Shown piece by piece: positions 25,802 to 33,462 of a stretch of DNA of 48,334 bases. The position numbers and the translations under genes are program-made. The notes under the pieces are model-generated. The model was not told where the DNA came from, searched no databases, and saw only the letters and a program-made list of their open reading frames with translations. Position 1 is the stretch's first letter, and each line of letters begins with the position of its first letter. Origin of the DNA: Verrucomicrobiota bacterium (GTDB taxonomy: Bacteria; Verrucomicrobiota; Kiritimatiellia; JAHIZV01); contig JAHIZV010000097.1 of the NCBI GenBank assembly GCA_018814445.1, positions 1 to 48,334 on the forward strand, written 5' to 3'.

Positions 25802-26725
25802 ATGAGAATAAAGAGACAACATCGAATAGTCGCCACGGGACTGGCTGCTTTTGCGTTGTGCGCCGCGTGCACGGCGGCGAATGCGGAAACATCGTGGACC
25901 GCACTGAGCGAGAACTGCCCCGATGCGGAGAGCATCGTCAGCCAGTGCAGAAAAGACGGCCTCGGCATTGAGGAGTCATCCGGCATTATCGAGCCTATAC
26001 GCAGGGCCACCGAAGAGCATCTTCCCTGCCGGCTTCTTCTTCTTAAGGCGGAGGAGGGACTCTCCAAGGGCGCGGCACCTGAATCTATCGCCGCGGCTGT
26101 TCAGAACCGATATCGCCTGCTCGTGCAATCGCGGGAGATGATCGCGACGAGAGAAAGAGCGGCGGCGGAGGGCGGCCTGGTATCAGCAACAGCTCTGGCT
26201 CTGGAGAGCGGGGTGTCCGAGGACACGCTCAGGAACCTGCTCTCACAAGGATCTGATTTACCGACGGGCCAGATGAAACACGCGCTGGAAGCGGCGGAAT
26301 CGCTTCATCTCAAAGGTTTCAGCGGACCTGATGTCGATGTGCTGATCGGCGATTGTCTCGCACGGAACCTTCGCAGATCGGAGATGACCCGCGTCGTCCG
26401 CTATGCATCTCAGAAACATGACCAGGGCATGGACTCCGAGGGCATCCGAAAATCACTTTGGGGCAAGACACATCAAACGCGCTCGCGTTACGGAAGTGGA
26501 GGAAGCGCCGGCGGCGGTATGTCTGACGCATCTTCGGTCCAGCGTCCAGGCGGCGGGACAATGCCGGGTCCCGGATCTGGAGGCACAATGCCCGGTCCAG
26601 GTTCCGGCGGCTCGATGCCGGACGGCTCGCCGGGCATGGGCGGATCAGACGGCGACAGTCCCGGACCGGGTCCGGGCGGCCCCGGCGATATGCCCGGGCA
26701 GGGAGGTAAGAAGGCGATACGTTAA
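25802..26725 (+). CDS. Exported helical protein with Gly/Pro-rich repeat tail
   Basis: A 307-residue protein not recognised. The ATG at 25802 is preceded by gagggg and opens a signal peptide with cleavage near ANA-E (residue 28). Residues about 30-225 are mostly helical and Cys-containing (SENCPDAESIVSQCRKDGLG, LLQSREMIATRERAAAE). Residues 231-303 are low complexity, with two TMPGPGSGG units and many GP steps. Such tails are often flexible surface or wall-spanning spacers. It lies 14 bp after the CBM48 membrane protein and 9 bp before an outer-membrane barrel candidate, so it belongs to the same operon and could bridge periplasm and outer membrane (inference). Confidence 0.7.
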   Translation: MRIKRQHRIVATGLAAFALCAACTAANAETSWTALSENCPDAESIVSQCRKDGLGIEESSGIIEPIRRATEEHLPCRLLLLKAEEGLSKGAAPESIAAAVQNRYRLLVQSREMIATRERAAAEGGLVSATALALESGVSEDTLRNLLSQGSDLPTGQMKHALEAAESLHLKGFSGPDVDVLIGDCLARNLRRSEMTRVVRYASQKHDQGMDSEGIRKSLWGKTHQTRSRYGSGGSAGGGMSDASSVQRPGGGTMPGPGSGGTMPGPGSGGSMPDGSPGMGGSDGDSPGPGPGGPGDMPGQGGKKAIR

Positions 26726-26734
26726 CGCTATAGA

Positions 26735-27649
26735 ATGAGACAGCCGACTCAGCGCCATGGGCTTTTCACGGCAGGTGTTCTGATGAGCACCTGCTTTGCG
26801 TGTTTCGTGTGCGCTGATGCGCTGCTTTCTCCCGAACTTGAATTGTCGGCGGGACACGATTCCAATCGCTTTCGTGCAGAAGAAACAGAAGGTTCCTTTT
26901 TCGTTTCCGCCTCTCCCTCTGTCAATCTGACGGAATACGCGACAGACACGACCGAACTGAATGCGGCGGTCAGATACAGTCGAATTGAGTATATCGAGAG
27001 CGACTTCGGCAGCACGGAGTCCCTCAACGCGGCCCTCTCACTTTGGCGGGTTGCGGGTCCCGCTGAGCAGACGCTTTCCCTTGCTCTCGGAAGCTACACC
27101 GATGGACAAATGCCCGATGACGATCTGCTGTGGATGGAACTCTCTGCTTCCGCATCATGGAGTGACAAAGCAGGTCGCACGTTCAGCCTGGCGGGCCGGC
27201 TGGGCGCCGCGGCGTACGATACCCGCGAGACAGAGGGAGGAGATGCTCAGGACTGGTCATACTGGAAACTTTCTCCGGGATACTACCAGCCCCTCACGAA
27301 GGCATGGTCGTGGGCGGCGGGAGTCCATATTGAAGGCAACTCTTCGAATGAATCGGCCGACGAATACGACGGAACCGGCGTCCGCTCTTCGCTGGACTTC
27401 ACTCCTGCCTCGCCGTTCAGGGGCGGGTTAAGCCTTCGATACGTCATGCGGGATTATGGCGAAGGCTTTGATGAAACGGTGACCGAATTGGAAACCTGGG
27501 CGGCCTACCGCATGTCCGTTTCGATAGAGTTCTTCGGATCGCTGATCCACACGTCACTGGGTAATTCGGATGCGGTCGGAGAGTATGACGTGCTTCTCGC
27601 TCAATTCGGAATTCGCACGTTCTGGGACGTCGACTTCTCGAATGAATAA
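26735..27649 (+). CDS. Predicted outer-membrane beta-barrel protein
   Basis: A 304-residue exported protein (signal peptide ending near residue 27, CADA-L). The mature part is built from amphipathic strands with turn residues: LSPELELSAGHDSNRF at the start, then repeats such as LNAALSLWRVAG and FSLAGRLGAAAYD, and SLRYVMRDYGEGF. The strand pattern and aromatic girdle suggest a barrel of roughly 12-14 strands, though no close family name can be given. It is co-directional with the sigma/CBM48 pair and only 9 bp after the preceding gene, so it may be the output or the partner of the signalling module. The C-terminus (TFWDVDFSNE) lacks a terminal aromatic residue, so barrel assembly is unproven. 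Confidence 0.7.
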   Translation: MRQPTQRHGLFTAGVLMSTCFACFVCADALLSPELELSAGHDSNRFRAEETEGSFFVSASPSVNLTEYATDTTELNAAVRYSRIEYIESDFGSTESLNAALSLWRVAGPAEQTLSLALGSYTDGQMPDDDLLWMELSASASWSDKAGRTFSLAGRLGAAAYDTRETEGGDAQDWSYWKLSPGYYQPLTKAWSWAAGVHIEGNSSNESADEYDGTGVRSSLDFTPASPFRGGLSLRYVMRDYGEGFDETVTELETWAAYRMSVSIEFFGSLIHTSLGNSDAVGEYDVLLAQFGIRTFWDVDFSNE

Positions 27650-27693
27650 ATCCTGCGCCGTCATCGTCTATTTCTCTGGAAAGGATCAAGACG

Positions 27694-28116
27694 ATGAAGA
27701 AGGCGATCACATATCTCTTTCTGCTGGCGCTACCGGCGCTACTGGGCGGATGTTATCTCGAAGGACATGCGTCATCGGACGGAAGCTCTCATGTTGTCGT
27801 TGGTGCAGACTGCGTCGACTGCGATGACTTCTACTATGACGACGTGGTCCGCTACGACTACATCGTTCAAGTTCACGTCTACGACCCGTGGGGTGCTCCT
27901 GTATATGGCGCGTGGATCGACCTGATCGTGTCAGATACCCCCGAGATTGCGACGGAAGGCCCAACAGACCCCGACGGCTTCATTTCTTTCGTGGTTCACA
28001 CGCAGCCTGACACGGTCATTACCGCCATCGCTACCGATGCCTATTGGGGAGAGAACTTCGACACGGAGGTTACCGATTGGGACAATTCACTGGTGACTCT
28101 GCAGATCCACTTCTAG
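27694..28116 (+). CDS. Small lipoprotein with Ig-like/carboxypeptidase-regulatory fold
   Basis: A 140-residue lipoprotein with lipobox LLGGC (Cys20) and ribosome-binding aaagga before the ATG. After an acidic, Tyr/Asp-rich stretch (DCVDCDDFYYDDVVRYDY) comes a sandwich with HVYDPWGAPVYGAWIDLIV and TDPDGFISFVVHT, the layout of Ig-like or carboxypeptidase-regulatory-like domains. Two close Cys in the acidic part could form a disulfide. It follows the barrel gene by 44 bp and may end this transcription unit. Function is unknown. Confidence 0.75.
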   Translation: MKKAITYLFLLALPALLGGCYLEGHASSDGSSHVVVGADCVDCDDFYYDDVVRYDYIVQVHVYDPWGAPVYGAWIDLIVSDTPEIATEGPTDPDGFISFVVHTQPDTVITAIATDAYWGENFDTEVTDWDNSLVTLQIHF

Positions 28117-28160
28117 CCGCCTCCTCCCTTGGCTTCTGGCTTTCTCCTGCGCCGCCCTGA

Positions 28161-28219
28161 GGGTCAGACACGTGAATATTCATCACGCTGCGCGCAAGTG
28201 AATATTCAGTATCAGACCC
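28161..28219. repeat. 59-bp REP element of the gggtc..tgaatattca type
   Basis: gggtcagacacgtgaatattca (28161-28182) and tgaatattcagtatcagaccc (28199-28219) are inverted copies with a few mismatches, each containing the self-palindrome tgaatattca. The gggtcaga ends recall the ggggtcagg motifs beside the truncated REP-associated transposase at 47855-47880. It lies upstream of the trans-sulfuration gene. No riboswitch fold was recognised in the rest of the gap. Confidence 0.55.
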
Positions 28220-28315
28220 TTCCTTCCCTTATGACATGAATCGTCACCACTAATTTCTGGCTTTTTCGACAATCTGACGGATATTCCGGCATTCTTTACC
28301 AGAGGGAACCTGACT

Positions 28316-29482
28316 ATGACGAATAAGGAAAAAATCTCGGAACGCCTGGCAACACTTTGCGTTCACCAGGGCGTCAACAAGGACGATACGTTCAATGCGG
28401 TGATCACTCCCATTTACGCCACGTCCACTTTTGCGTTTGAAGCGCCGGGCAAAACGAAGGGACACGACTACAGCCGGACATCTAATCCTACACGGTCGGC
28501 ATTGGAGGAATGTCTGGCCGCCCTCGAAGGCGGCGCCGCGGCATCGGCCACGTCGACCGGCATGTCGGCAACCGCGACGGTCATGCATCTCCTGCCCGCA
28601 GGCGCTCACGTCATCGCGGGACATGATATTTACGGCGGCACCTACCGTCTCTTCTCCAGCATTCTTCCCCAGCGAGGAATCAGCTTCTCTTTCGTCGATA
28701 TGGGCGATCCTGAAAATGTGCGCGACGCGATCCGCCCTGAGACGAAAGCCGTCTGGATCGAGACCCCGAGTAATCCTCTGCTCAACCTGGTCGACATCAA
28801 GGCCGTGTGTAACATCGCCTCGGAGAATGGCCTGATCTCCATGGTCGACAATACATTCATGTCCCCATATTTCCAGCGCCCGTTCGAACTCGGTGCGGAC
28901 CTCGTGATTCATTCTACGACGAAGTACCTGAACGGTCACAGTGATGTGGTTGGCGGCGCGATCATTTCAAAGAGCGCCGAAACAGGCGCGAAGGTCGCGG
29001 CATTGACGAATGCGCTGGGCACGTGCTGTGCTCCGTTCGATGCGTGGCTCGTATTGCGCGGGGTCAAAACACTGCCCTGCCGCATGAAAGCCCATAACGA
29101 GAACGCGATGTCTTTAGCCCTTTTTCTCGACGGGCGCGACGAGGTGGAGAAGGTCTACTACCCGGGCCTTGAGAGTCATCCCGATCACGAACTGGCAAAG
29201 AAACAGATGACCGGTTTCGGCGGCATGCTCTCGTTTGATATCAAGGGAGGCAGCGATGCGGCGTTCAAGTTTATCGGCGAACTTACGCTCTATGCGTTCG
29301 CAGAATCACTCGGCGGAGTCGAATCTTTGATCGAGCATCCGGACTCCATGAGTCACGCGTCCATGGACCTCGCAGCACGGCGCGCCGCGGGTATTAAAGA
29401 AGGGAACATCCGTGTATCGGTGGGTATCGAAGACGCCGCGGATCTTGTCGCGGATATGGAAAGAGCCTTCGCCGCGCTGTAG
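28316..29482 (+). CDS. PLP-dependent trans-sulfuration enzyme (cystathionine gamma-synthase/lyase family)
   Basis: A 388-residue cytoplasmic enzyme of the Cys/Met metabolism family. PLP-binding motifs are YSRTSNPTR (52-60), STGMSATATVM, ETPSNP and the Schiff-base Lys203 in HSTTKYLNGHSDVVGGA. The end AGIKEGNIRVSVGIED is typical. It would convert cystathionine, homocysteine, homoserine esters or methionine, and the exact member (gamma-synthase, beta/gamma-lyase or methionine gamma-lyase) cannot be fixed without comparison. It is a single gene preceded by a REP element and followed by a convergent lipoprotein gene. Confidence 0.9.
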   Translation: MTNKEKISERLATLCVHQGVNKDDTFNAVITPIYATSTFAFEAPGKTKGHDYSRTSNPTRSALEECLAALEGGAAASATSTGMSATATVMHLLPAGAHVIAGHDIYGGTYRLFSSILPQRGISFSFVDMGDPENVRDAIRPETKAVWIETPSNPLLNLVDIKAVCNIASENGLISMVDNTFMSPYFQRPFELGADLVIHSTTKYLNGHSDVVGGAIISKSAETGAKVAALTNALGTCCAPFDAWLVLRGVKTLPCRMKAHNENAMSLALFLDGRDEVEKVYYPGLESHPDHELAKKQMTGFGGMLSFDIKGGSDAAFKFIGELTLYAFAESLGGVESLIEHPDSMSHASMDLAARRAAGIKEGNIRVSVGIEDAADLVADMERAFAAL

Positions 29483-29520
29483 GGATTTCAACGTTCACGG
29501 TTTCAAGTTCAAAGTCTGAG

Positions 29521-30300
29521 CTAGTTCCCGTACTCAACGGGAAAACTCTTCGAGCGTCCGCTGACGGTCACGCGCAAGTCGCTCCCTTTTGCGGCATTGA
29601 CACTCATATCCTTCACGGTTGTCCCCGGCGCGACGTATATCTCCTCCGACGCGACACCCGCGCGAACAGACACTTTCAGCGCGGTGCTGCTCAGACTTTC
29701 CATGGAAAAGAATACCTTGTATCCGTATTCGTTCTTCTTCTGCGTTTCCCATTGCCCGGGGACGGCGTTGCCTTCCTCGTCGACATGCGGTTCAGCGAAA
29801 TCCACGAAACGGCTTGTTTCATAGGATCCGGTAACAACTTGTTTCCCTTCGACGCCGAAAACCCTCACAGGGAAAGCCGCGAGACTGTTTTTTGATGTCT
29901 CGCGCACCTTGAACTCGTCCGTCATGGGATTCGGGGGGAGCCGGACTACTGCGGGCTCGGACTTGTCAGGCGGGGTTCCGCCTTTTGCCTTCTTCGATCG
30001 AATGGTCCGTGCGTCTTTCAACTCGATCGCCAGCTTTGCGATTCGGTCATTCTTGAGAACGATTTCGCTTTCAAGCTGCGCGACCTTCTTCTCCAGCGTC
30101 CCGGCCTGCTCGTCGTATCTTGACCGGATCACGGCCACGTTCTCCATGGCTTCCTGCTTCGCGTCCTGAACCTCCTTCTGAAGCTCGGAAATCCGAATGC
30201 TTTTTGCATCGAGCTGTTCCTGCATTTCCGCAAGCCGACTCGCATCAGGAGAACAGCCCGTCAGGATAAGCAGGCAAATGAAACGCAGTAACGTCTTCAT
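29521..30300 (-). CDS. Coiled-coil lipoprotein
   Basis: A 259-residue lipoprotein from the ATG at 30300 (a second ATG 15 bp upstream is possible) with lipobox LILTGC. Residues about 25-105 show long heptad-like helices (MQEQLDAKSIRISELQKEVQ, EKKVAQLESEIVLKNDRIAK), then a Lys/Pro-rich linker. The C-terminal half, about 140 residues, is beta-rich (FPVRVFGVEGKQVVTGSYET, STALKVSVRAG). It looks like an envelope rod that carries a sandwich head. I do not recognise the family. It is convergent with the trans-sulfuration gene. Confidence 0.75.
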   Translation of the reverse strand: MKTLLRFICLLILTGCSPDASRLAEMQEQLDAKSIRISELQKEVQDAKQEAMENVAVIRSRYDEQAGTLEKKVAQLESEIVLKNDRIAKLAIELKDARTIRSKKAKGGTPPDKSEPAVVRLPPNPMTDEFKVRETSKNSLAAFPVRVFGVEGKQVVTGSYETSRFVDFAEPHVDEEGNAVPGQWETQKKNEYGYKVFFSMESLSSTALKVSVRAGVASEEIYVAPGTTVKDMSVNAAKGSDLRVTVSGRSKSFPVEYGN

Positions 30301-30393
30301 GATCGTGGTTGGCAATGGTTCTGCCCAGATTAGGGCAGTTGAGGCGTCATGCCAAGTCTTTGGCGTTAGGCGCTGGTAGTGACGGCTGTGGCG

Positions 30394-30538
30394 AATGCCG
30401 CTGACTTAAGACCACGACATACCTTACGGCATTGACTACAAACAATGCGAACTTCATCCATTGTTCGTAGTTAAGCCCGTCAGGGCTGTGCCTTTCTTTG
30501 CCTGGCGCATCCGAAAGTGGTCTTAAGTCAGCGGCATT
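30394..30538. mobile_element. 145-bp MITE-like element with perfect 22-bp terminal inverted repeats
   Basis: The ends at 30394-30415 (aatgccgctgacttaagacc..) and 30517-30538 are exact inverted copies over 22 bases. Inside, tgactacaaacaatg and cattgttcgtagtta form a second near-perfect inverted pair. It is too short to encode a transposase, so it would be moved in trans. No clear target duplication is visible. Its right end abuts the remnant of a coding frame (30541-30678). Confidence 0.8.
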
Positions 30539-30540
30539 TA

Positions 30541-30678
30541 CGACAATATCGACTCGACTCGCTTGTCGGAGATGCCATCGGACGCGAGCTTATCTCTGTT
30601 GATCGTGGCGCGGAGATTCTTGGTCTGTCTGTCGAGGATATGCGAGCGCGCATTGAATCATGGGAGTTAGCGGGTTGA
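30541..30678 (+). pseudogene. 3' remnant of a small regulator or antitoxin-like gene
   Basis: Directly after the MITE-like element one frame reads RQYRLDSLVGDAIGRELISV, then DRGAEILGLSVEDMRARIES, then WELAG and a stop. The segment GRELISVDRGAEILGLSVEDM resembles the helical end of XRE-type antitoxin or ImmA/IrrE-associated proteins (RAAELLGIS-like). The 5' part is missing, so insertion of the element or an earlier deletion removed it. The next 98 bp hold nothing firm. Confidence 0.4.
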
Positions 30679-30776
30679 GCGGGCGTGGAGTCCCGGCAAT
30701 AATCAGACATTTCATTACGGAAGTCATCTTGGATGACTTTGTTCAGAAGCTCGATATGTGAGAGCAAGCTCTTCCG

Positions 30777-33266
30777 TCAGAGCGTCATGTCGACTGCCAG
30801 CCTCATGTCGCGTGACGATGAGCCTACGCTGATGCGGAACTCGCCGGGTTCGAGATACCAGCCGTTCTGTTCCGGATCCCAGTAGGAGAAGGCTTCCGCT
30901 CCCAGATTGAAACTGACGACCTTCTCTTCACCCGGCTGCAGATCGATCTTCTCGAAGGCTTTCAGTTCCCGCGGCGGCCGCGGCAGGGAGGCTTCGACGT
31001 CGGAAACGTACAACTGGACAACTTCTTTTCCGGCTTGTGACCCGGTGTTCCTGACTGTGAGTCTGACCTGAACGTTGTCGTTCGTCTTCTTCGCCTGCAA
31101 ACCTGAGTATTCGAAACTCGTATATGACAGACCGTATCCGAACGGGTAGAGAGGATTCTTTCCGTTCATGTCGAAATCGCGATAGCCGACCGCAAGCCCT
31201 TCCTCGTACTTCACGGTAACGTTGTCCCCGGGATAGTTCGCCTGCGCGGCGACATCTTCCAGTTTGCGCGGCCAGGTCATCGGCAGTCTTCCCGAAGGAT
31301 TAACCTCTCCGAACAGCACATCCGCAATGGCGTTTCCGCCCGTTTCGCCGGCGTACCATGCGCAGACGAAACCGCGCACCTTGTCAATCCATGCCGTCGC
31401 GTCGCTTGGCGTGCCGCCGATATAGACTACGACGGTGTTCGGATTTGCTTCCGCGACCCGAAGGATCAACTCGTCCTGCACGCCCGGCAGATCGATTGAT
31501 CGACGGTCAACTCCCTCTCCCTCGATTTCGCTTCCCGTGCCCACAAACACAAGCGCGACATCACTCTTCTTCGCGAGAGCTACGGCTTCATCATCAATAC
31601 CCAGCGGTCGCGCAAGCTGTACGCGCACCATCGATCCGCCTGCGTCGTCGTAGTAGTGGATCTCAAGCTTGTAGGTGCGGCCCGCCTCCAGCTTCAGTTC
31701 TCGCGATCCCGTTTGTTCCGCATGATTGCCCCACATATCAATGAAGCTGACACCATCGAGCCATGATCGGATGCCGTCGTCACTGGTGAGGTATAGATAA
31801 TACAACCCGGTTTCCGGGGGAACGATCACACCCGTCCACCTGGTTGAGAAACCATCGGGCTGAATGCTTTCGTCCGGCGATCCGTCTTTCCAATCGAAGT
31901 CTATCACCTCGTCAACCCGCGTCAGAACCGGCTCGCCCCCGCACTGCTTGTTGTTGAAGTACTCGCCCTTCAATCCGTTCACGCCCATTTCAGCGGACGA
32001 TGGGTGCAGCCATGATGAATTGATCGGCTGAGGCCGAGGCCAGCGTGCGCAACCTTCAACATACGAAATCTGTATCTCCCCGCCTGCTTTTGCTTTCAGG
32101 CCTTCCAACGGTGCGACGGCGCGTACCGGCGAGACATACGAACTTCCTCCGCCGCCGTTTATAAACTGCTCCGCGGTCGGACCGAGTACTGCAATGCGTT
32201 TGATCGTGTCGCGTTTGAGGGGCAGGATGCCTTCGTCGTTTTTCAGAAGCGTAATCGCTTCTTCGGCAAGTCTGGCGGCCACGGCGCGTTCCGAATTTAG
32301 ATTGTAGGATGGACATGAGGGCTCCGCGGGAACCCGCGAAAGGACCCGGAGAAGACGCATAACCTTATCGTCTATCATTTTCTCCGGCACCCGGCCATCC
32401 TTCACCGCCTCGAGCAGACGGTCTCCAAAGAAGTTTCCCGGCCCGGGCATTTCCAGATCGAGACCGCCGAGGGCTGGACCAACGGTGTCGTGCGTCGCAC
32501 CCCAATCGGACATGACTATTCCGTCAAAACCCCATTCCTTTTTCAGGATCTCGTTCTGCAGATGATCGTTCGCCGTGCAGTGATCGCCGCGCACTTTGTT
32601 GTAGGCCGCCATCGCCGTCCAGGCCCCACCTTCGACGATGCCGGCTCGAAAAGCCGGAAGGTATATTTCGCGCAGCGCGCGTTCATCAATCTCAACACTG
32701 ATGTAACCCCGCGCGATTTCCTGGTTGTTGCATGCGAAGTGTTTGATCGAACACGCAACACCTTCCGACTGCAGGCCCTTGATATACGCGACAGCCGTGC
32801 GCGCTGCGAGGTATGGGTCTTCAGAGAAACTCTCGAAGTTCCGTCCGCCGAGCGGAGTGCGATGGATATTGATGCACGGCCCAAGCAGAACATTCTTTCC
32901 TTTGTGCAATGCTTCACGTCCGAGTGCTCGACCGACTTCTTCCATGAGCGCGGGATTCCAGCAGGCGCCCATGGATGCTCCCGAGGGGAAGCAGACCGCC
33001 TGACCGTCACGAACGCCGTGCGGCCCGTCACTCATGATCAGACGGCCTACATCCAGCCGCTCCAATGCATGCGTTTCCATCTGGCCGCCTCCGGATGCGA
33101 GGAGGACTTTCTCCTCCAGCGACATCCTGGCGAGCACCTCTTCCGCCTTCACTTTCGAATCCAGCGCTCTTTTCTCATGCATAAATCCTTCTCCCACCGC
33201 CGCAGATTGCAGCAATATCACCGAAGCCGACGCCAGCGCCGCTTGTCTTAAGTTATAAAAACTCAT
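30777..33266 (-). CDS. Exported GH3 beta-glucosidase with inserted PA14 domain
   Basis: An 829-residue enzyme predicted to remove terminal beta-glucose from oligosaccharides in the periplasm or outside. The start at 33266 gives a signal-like N-terminus (LRQAALASASVILLQSAAVG). A longer frame adds 9 residues. The GH3 N domain has IKHFACNNQE and nucleophile Asp254 in GIVMSDWGA. The C domain has EIEGEGVDRRSIDLPG with the acid/base Glu candidates near 580-584. A PA14 domain (about 430-555: GLKGEYFNN, YYLYLTSDDGIRSWLDG) is inserted between them, as in other beta-glucosidases. A fibronectin-III-like end follows. It is divergent from the GH144-like operon, sharing its control region and presumably its substrate. 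Confidence 0.92.
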   Translation of the reverse strand: MSFYNLRQAALASASVILLQSAAVGEGFMHEKRALDSKVKAEEVLARMSLEEKVLLASGGGQMETHALERLDVGRLIMSDGPHGVRDGQAVCFPSGASMGACWNPALMEEVGRALGREALHKGKNVLLGPCINIHRTPLGGRNFESFSEDPYLAARTAVAYIKGLQSEGVACSIKHFACNNQEIARGYISVEIDERALREIYLPAFRAGIVEGGAWTAMAAYNKVRGDHCTANDHLQNEILKKEWGFDGIVMSDWGATHDTVGPALGGLDLEMPGPGNFFGDRLLEAVKDGRVPEKMIDDKVMRLLRVLSRVPAEPSCPSYNLNSERAVAARLAEEAITLLKNDEGILPLKRDTIKRIAVLGPTAEQFINGGGGSSYVSPVRAVAPLEGLKAKAGGEIQISYVEGCARWPRPQPINSSWLHPSSAEMGVNGLKGEYFNNKQCGGEPVLTRVDEVIDFDWKDGSPDESIQPDGFSTRWTGVIVPPETGLYYLYLTSDDGIRSWLDGVSFIDMWGNHAEQTGSRELKLEAGRTYKLEIHYYDDAGGSMVRVQLARPLGIDDEAVALAKKSDVALVFVGTGSEIEGEGVDRRSIDLPGVQDELILRVAEANPNTVVVYIGGTPSDATAWIDKVRGFVCAWYAGETGGNAIADVLFGEVNPSGRLPMTWPRKLEDVAAQANYPGDNVTVKYEEGLAVGYRDFDMNGKNPLYPFGYGLSYTSFEYSGLQAKKTNDNVQVRLTVRNTGSQAGKEVVQLYVSDVEASLPRPPRELKAFEKIDLQPGEEKVVSFNLGAEAFSYWDPEQNGWYLEPGEFRISVGSSSRDMRLAVDMTL

Positions 33267-33284
33267 CTTTTCTATTGCACCTGT

Positions 33285-33324
33285 TTGATCCAATTGGTAG
33301 CTTGCCCTTATGTAAGCGCTTACA
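33285..33324. promoter_or_regulatory. Divergent control region with perfect operator TGTAAGCGCTTACA
   Basis: tgtaagcgcttaca at 33311-33324 is a perfect 14-bp palindrome with a central CG and fits the catabolite-response-element pattern bound by LacI/CcpA-family regulators. A plausible plus-strand promoter, ttgatc (33285) - 18 bp - tatgta (33309), overlaps it at the -10 box. It lies between the divergent GH3 gene and the GH144-like operon, so one bound regulator could control the whole locus. Confidence 0.6.
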
Positions 33325-33462
33325 AAAGAAAAAAGTGGGCCTTTTTGTGAGAAAACTGTTTTCCATTATCTCGTCAAGCCCGGGGGCGAAGCGCGCTTCT
33401 TCCTCGATTTCTCCGCTATACGTCCATGTCGCTCGGAAGACACTCCCGGAAAGTACTGCGAT

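Noticed and set aside
28220-28315. Possible SAM riboswitch before the trans-sulfuration gene
   Set aside because: I looked for the conserved cores and paired helices and found none; only a REP element is evident further upstream.
30679-30776. Frame reading FITEVILDDFVQKLDM before a stop, as a second gene remnant
   Set aside because: Too short and unmatched to any family to support a call.
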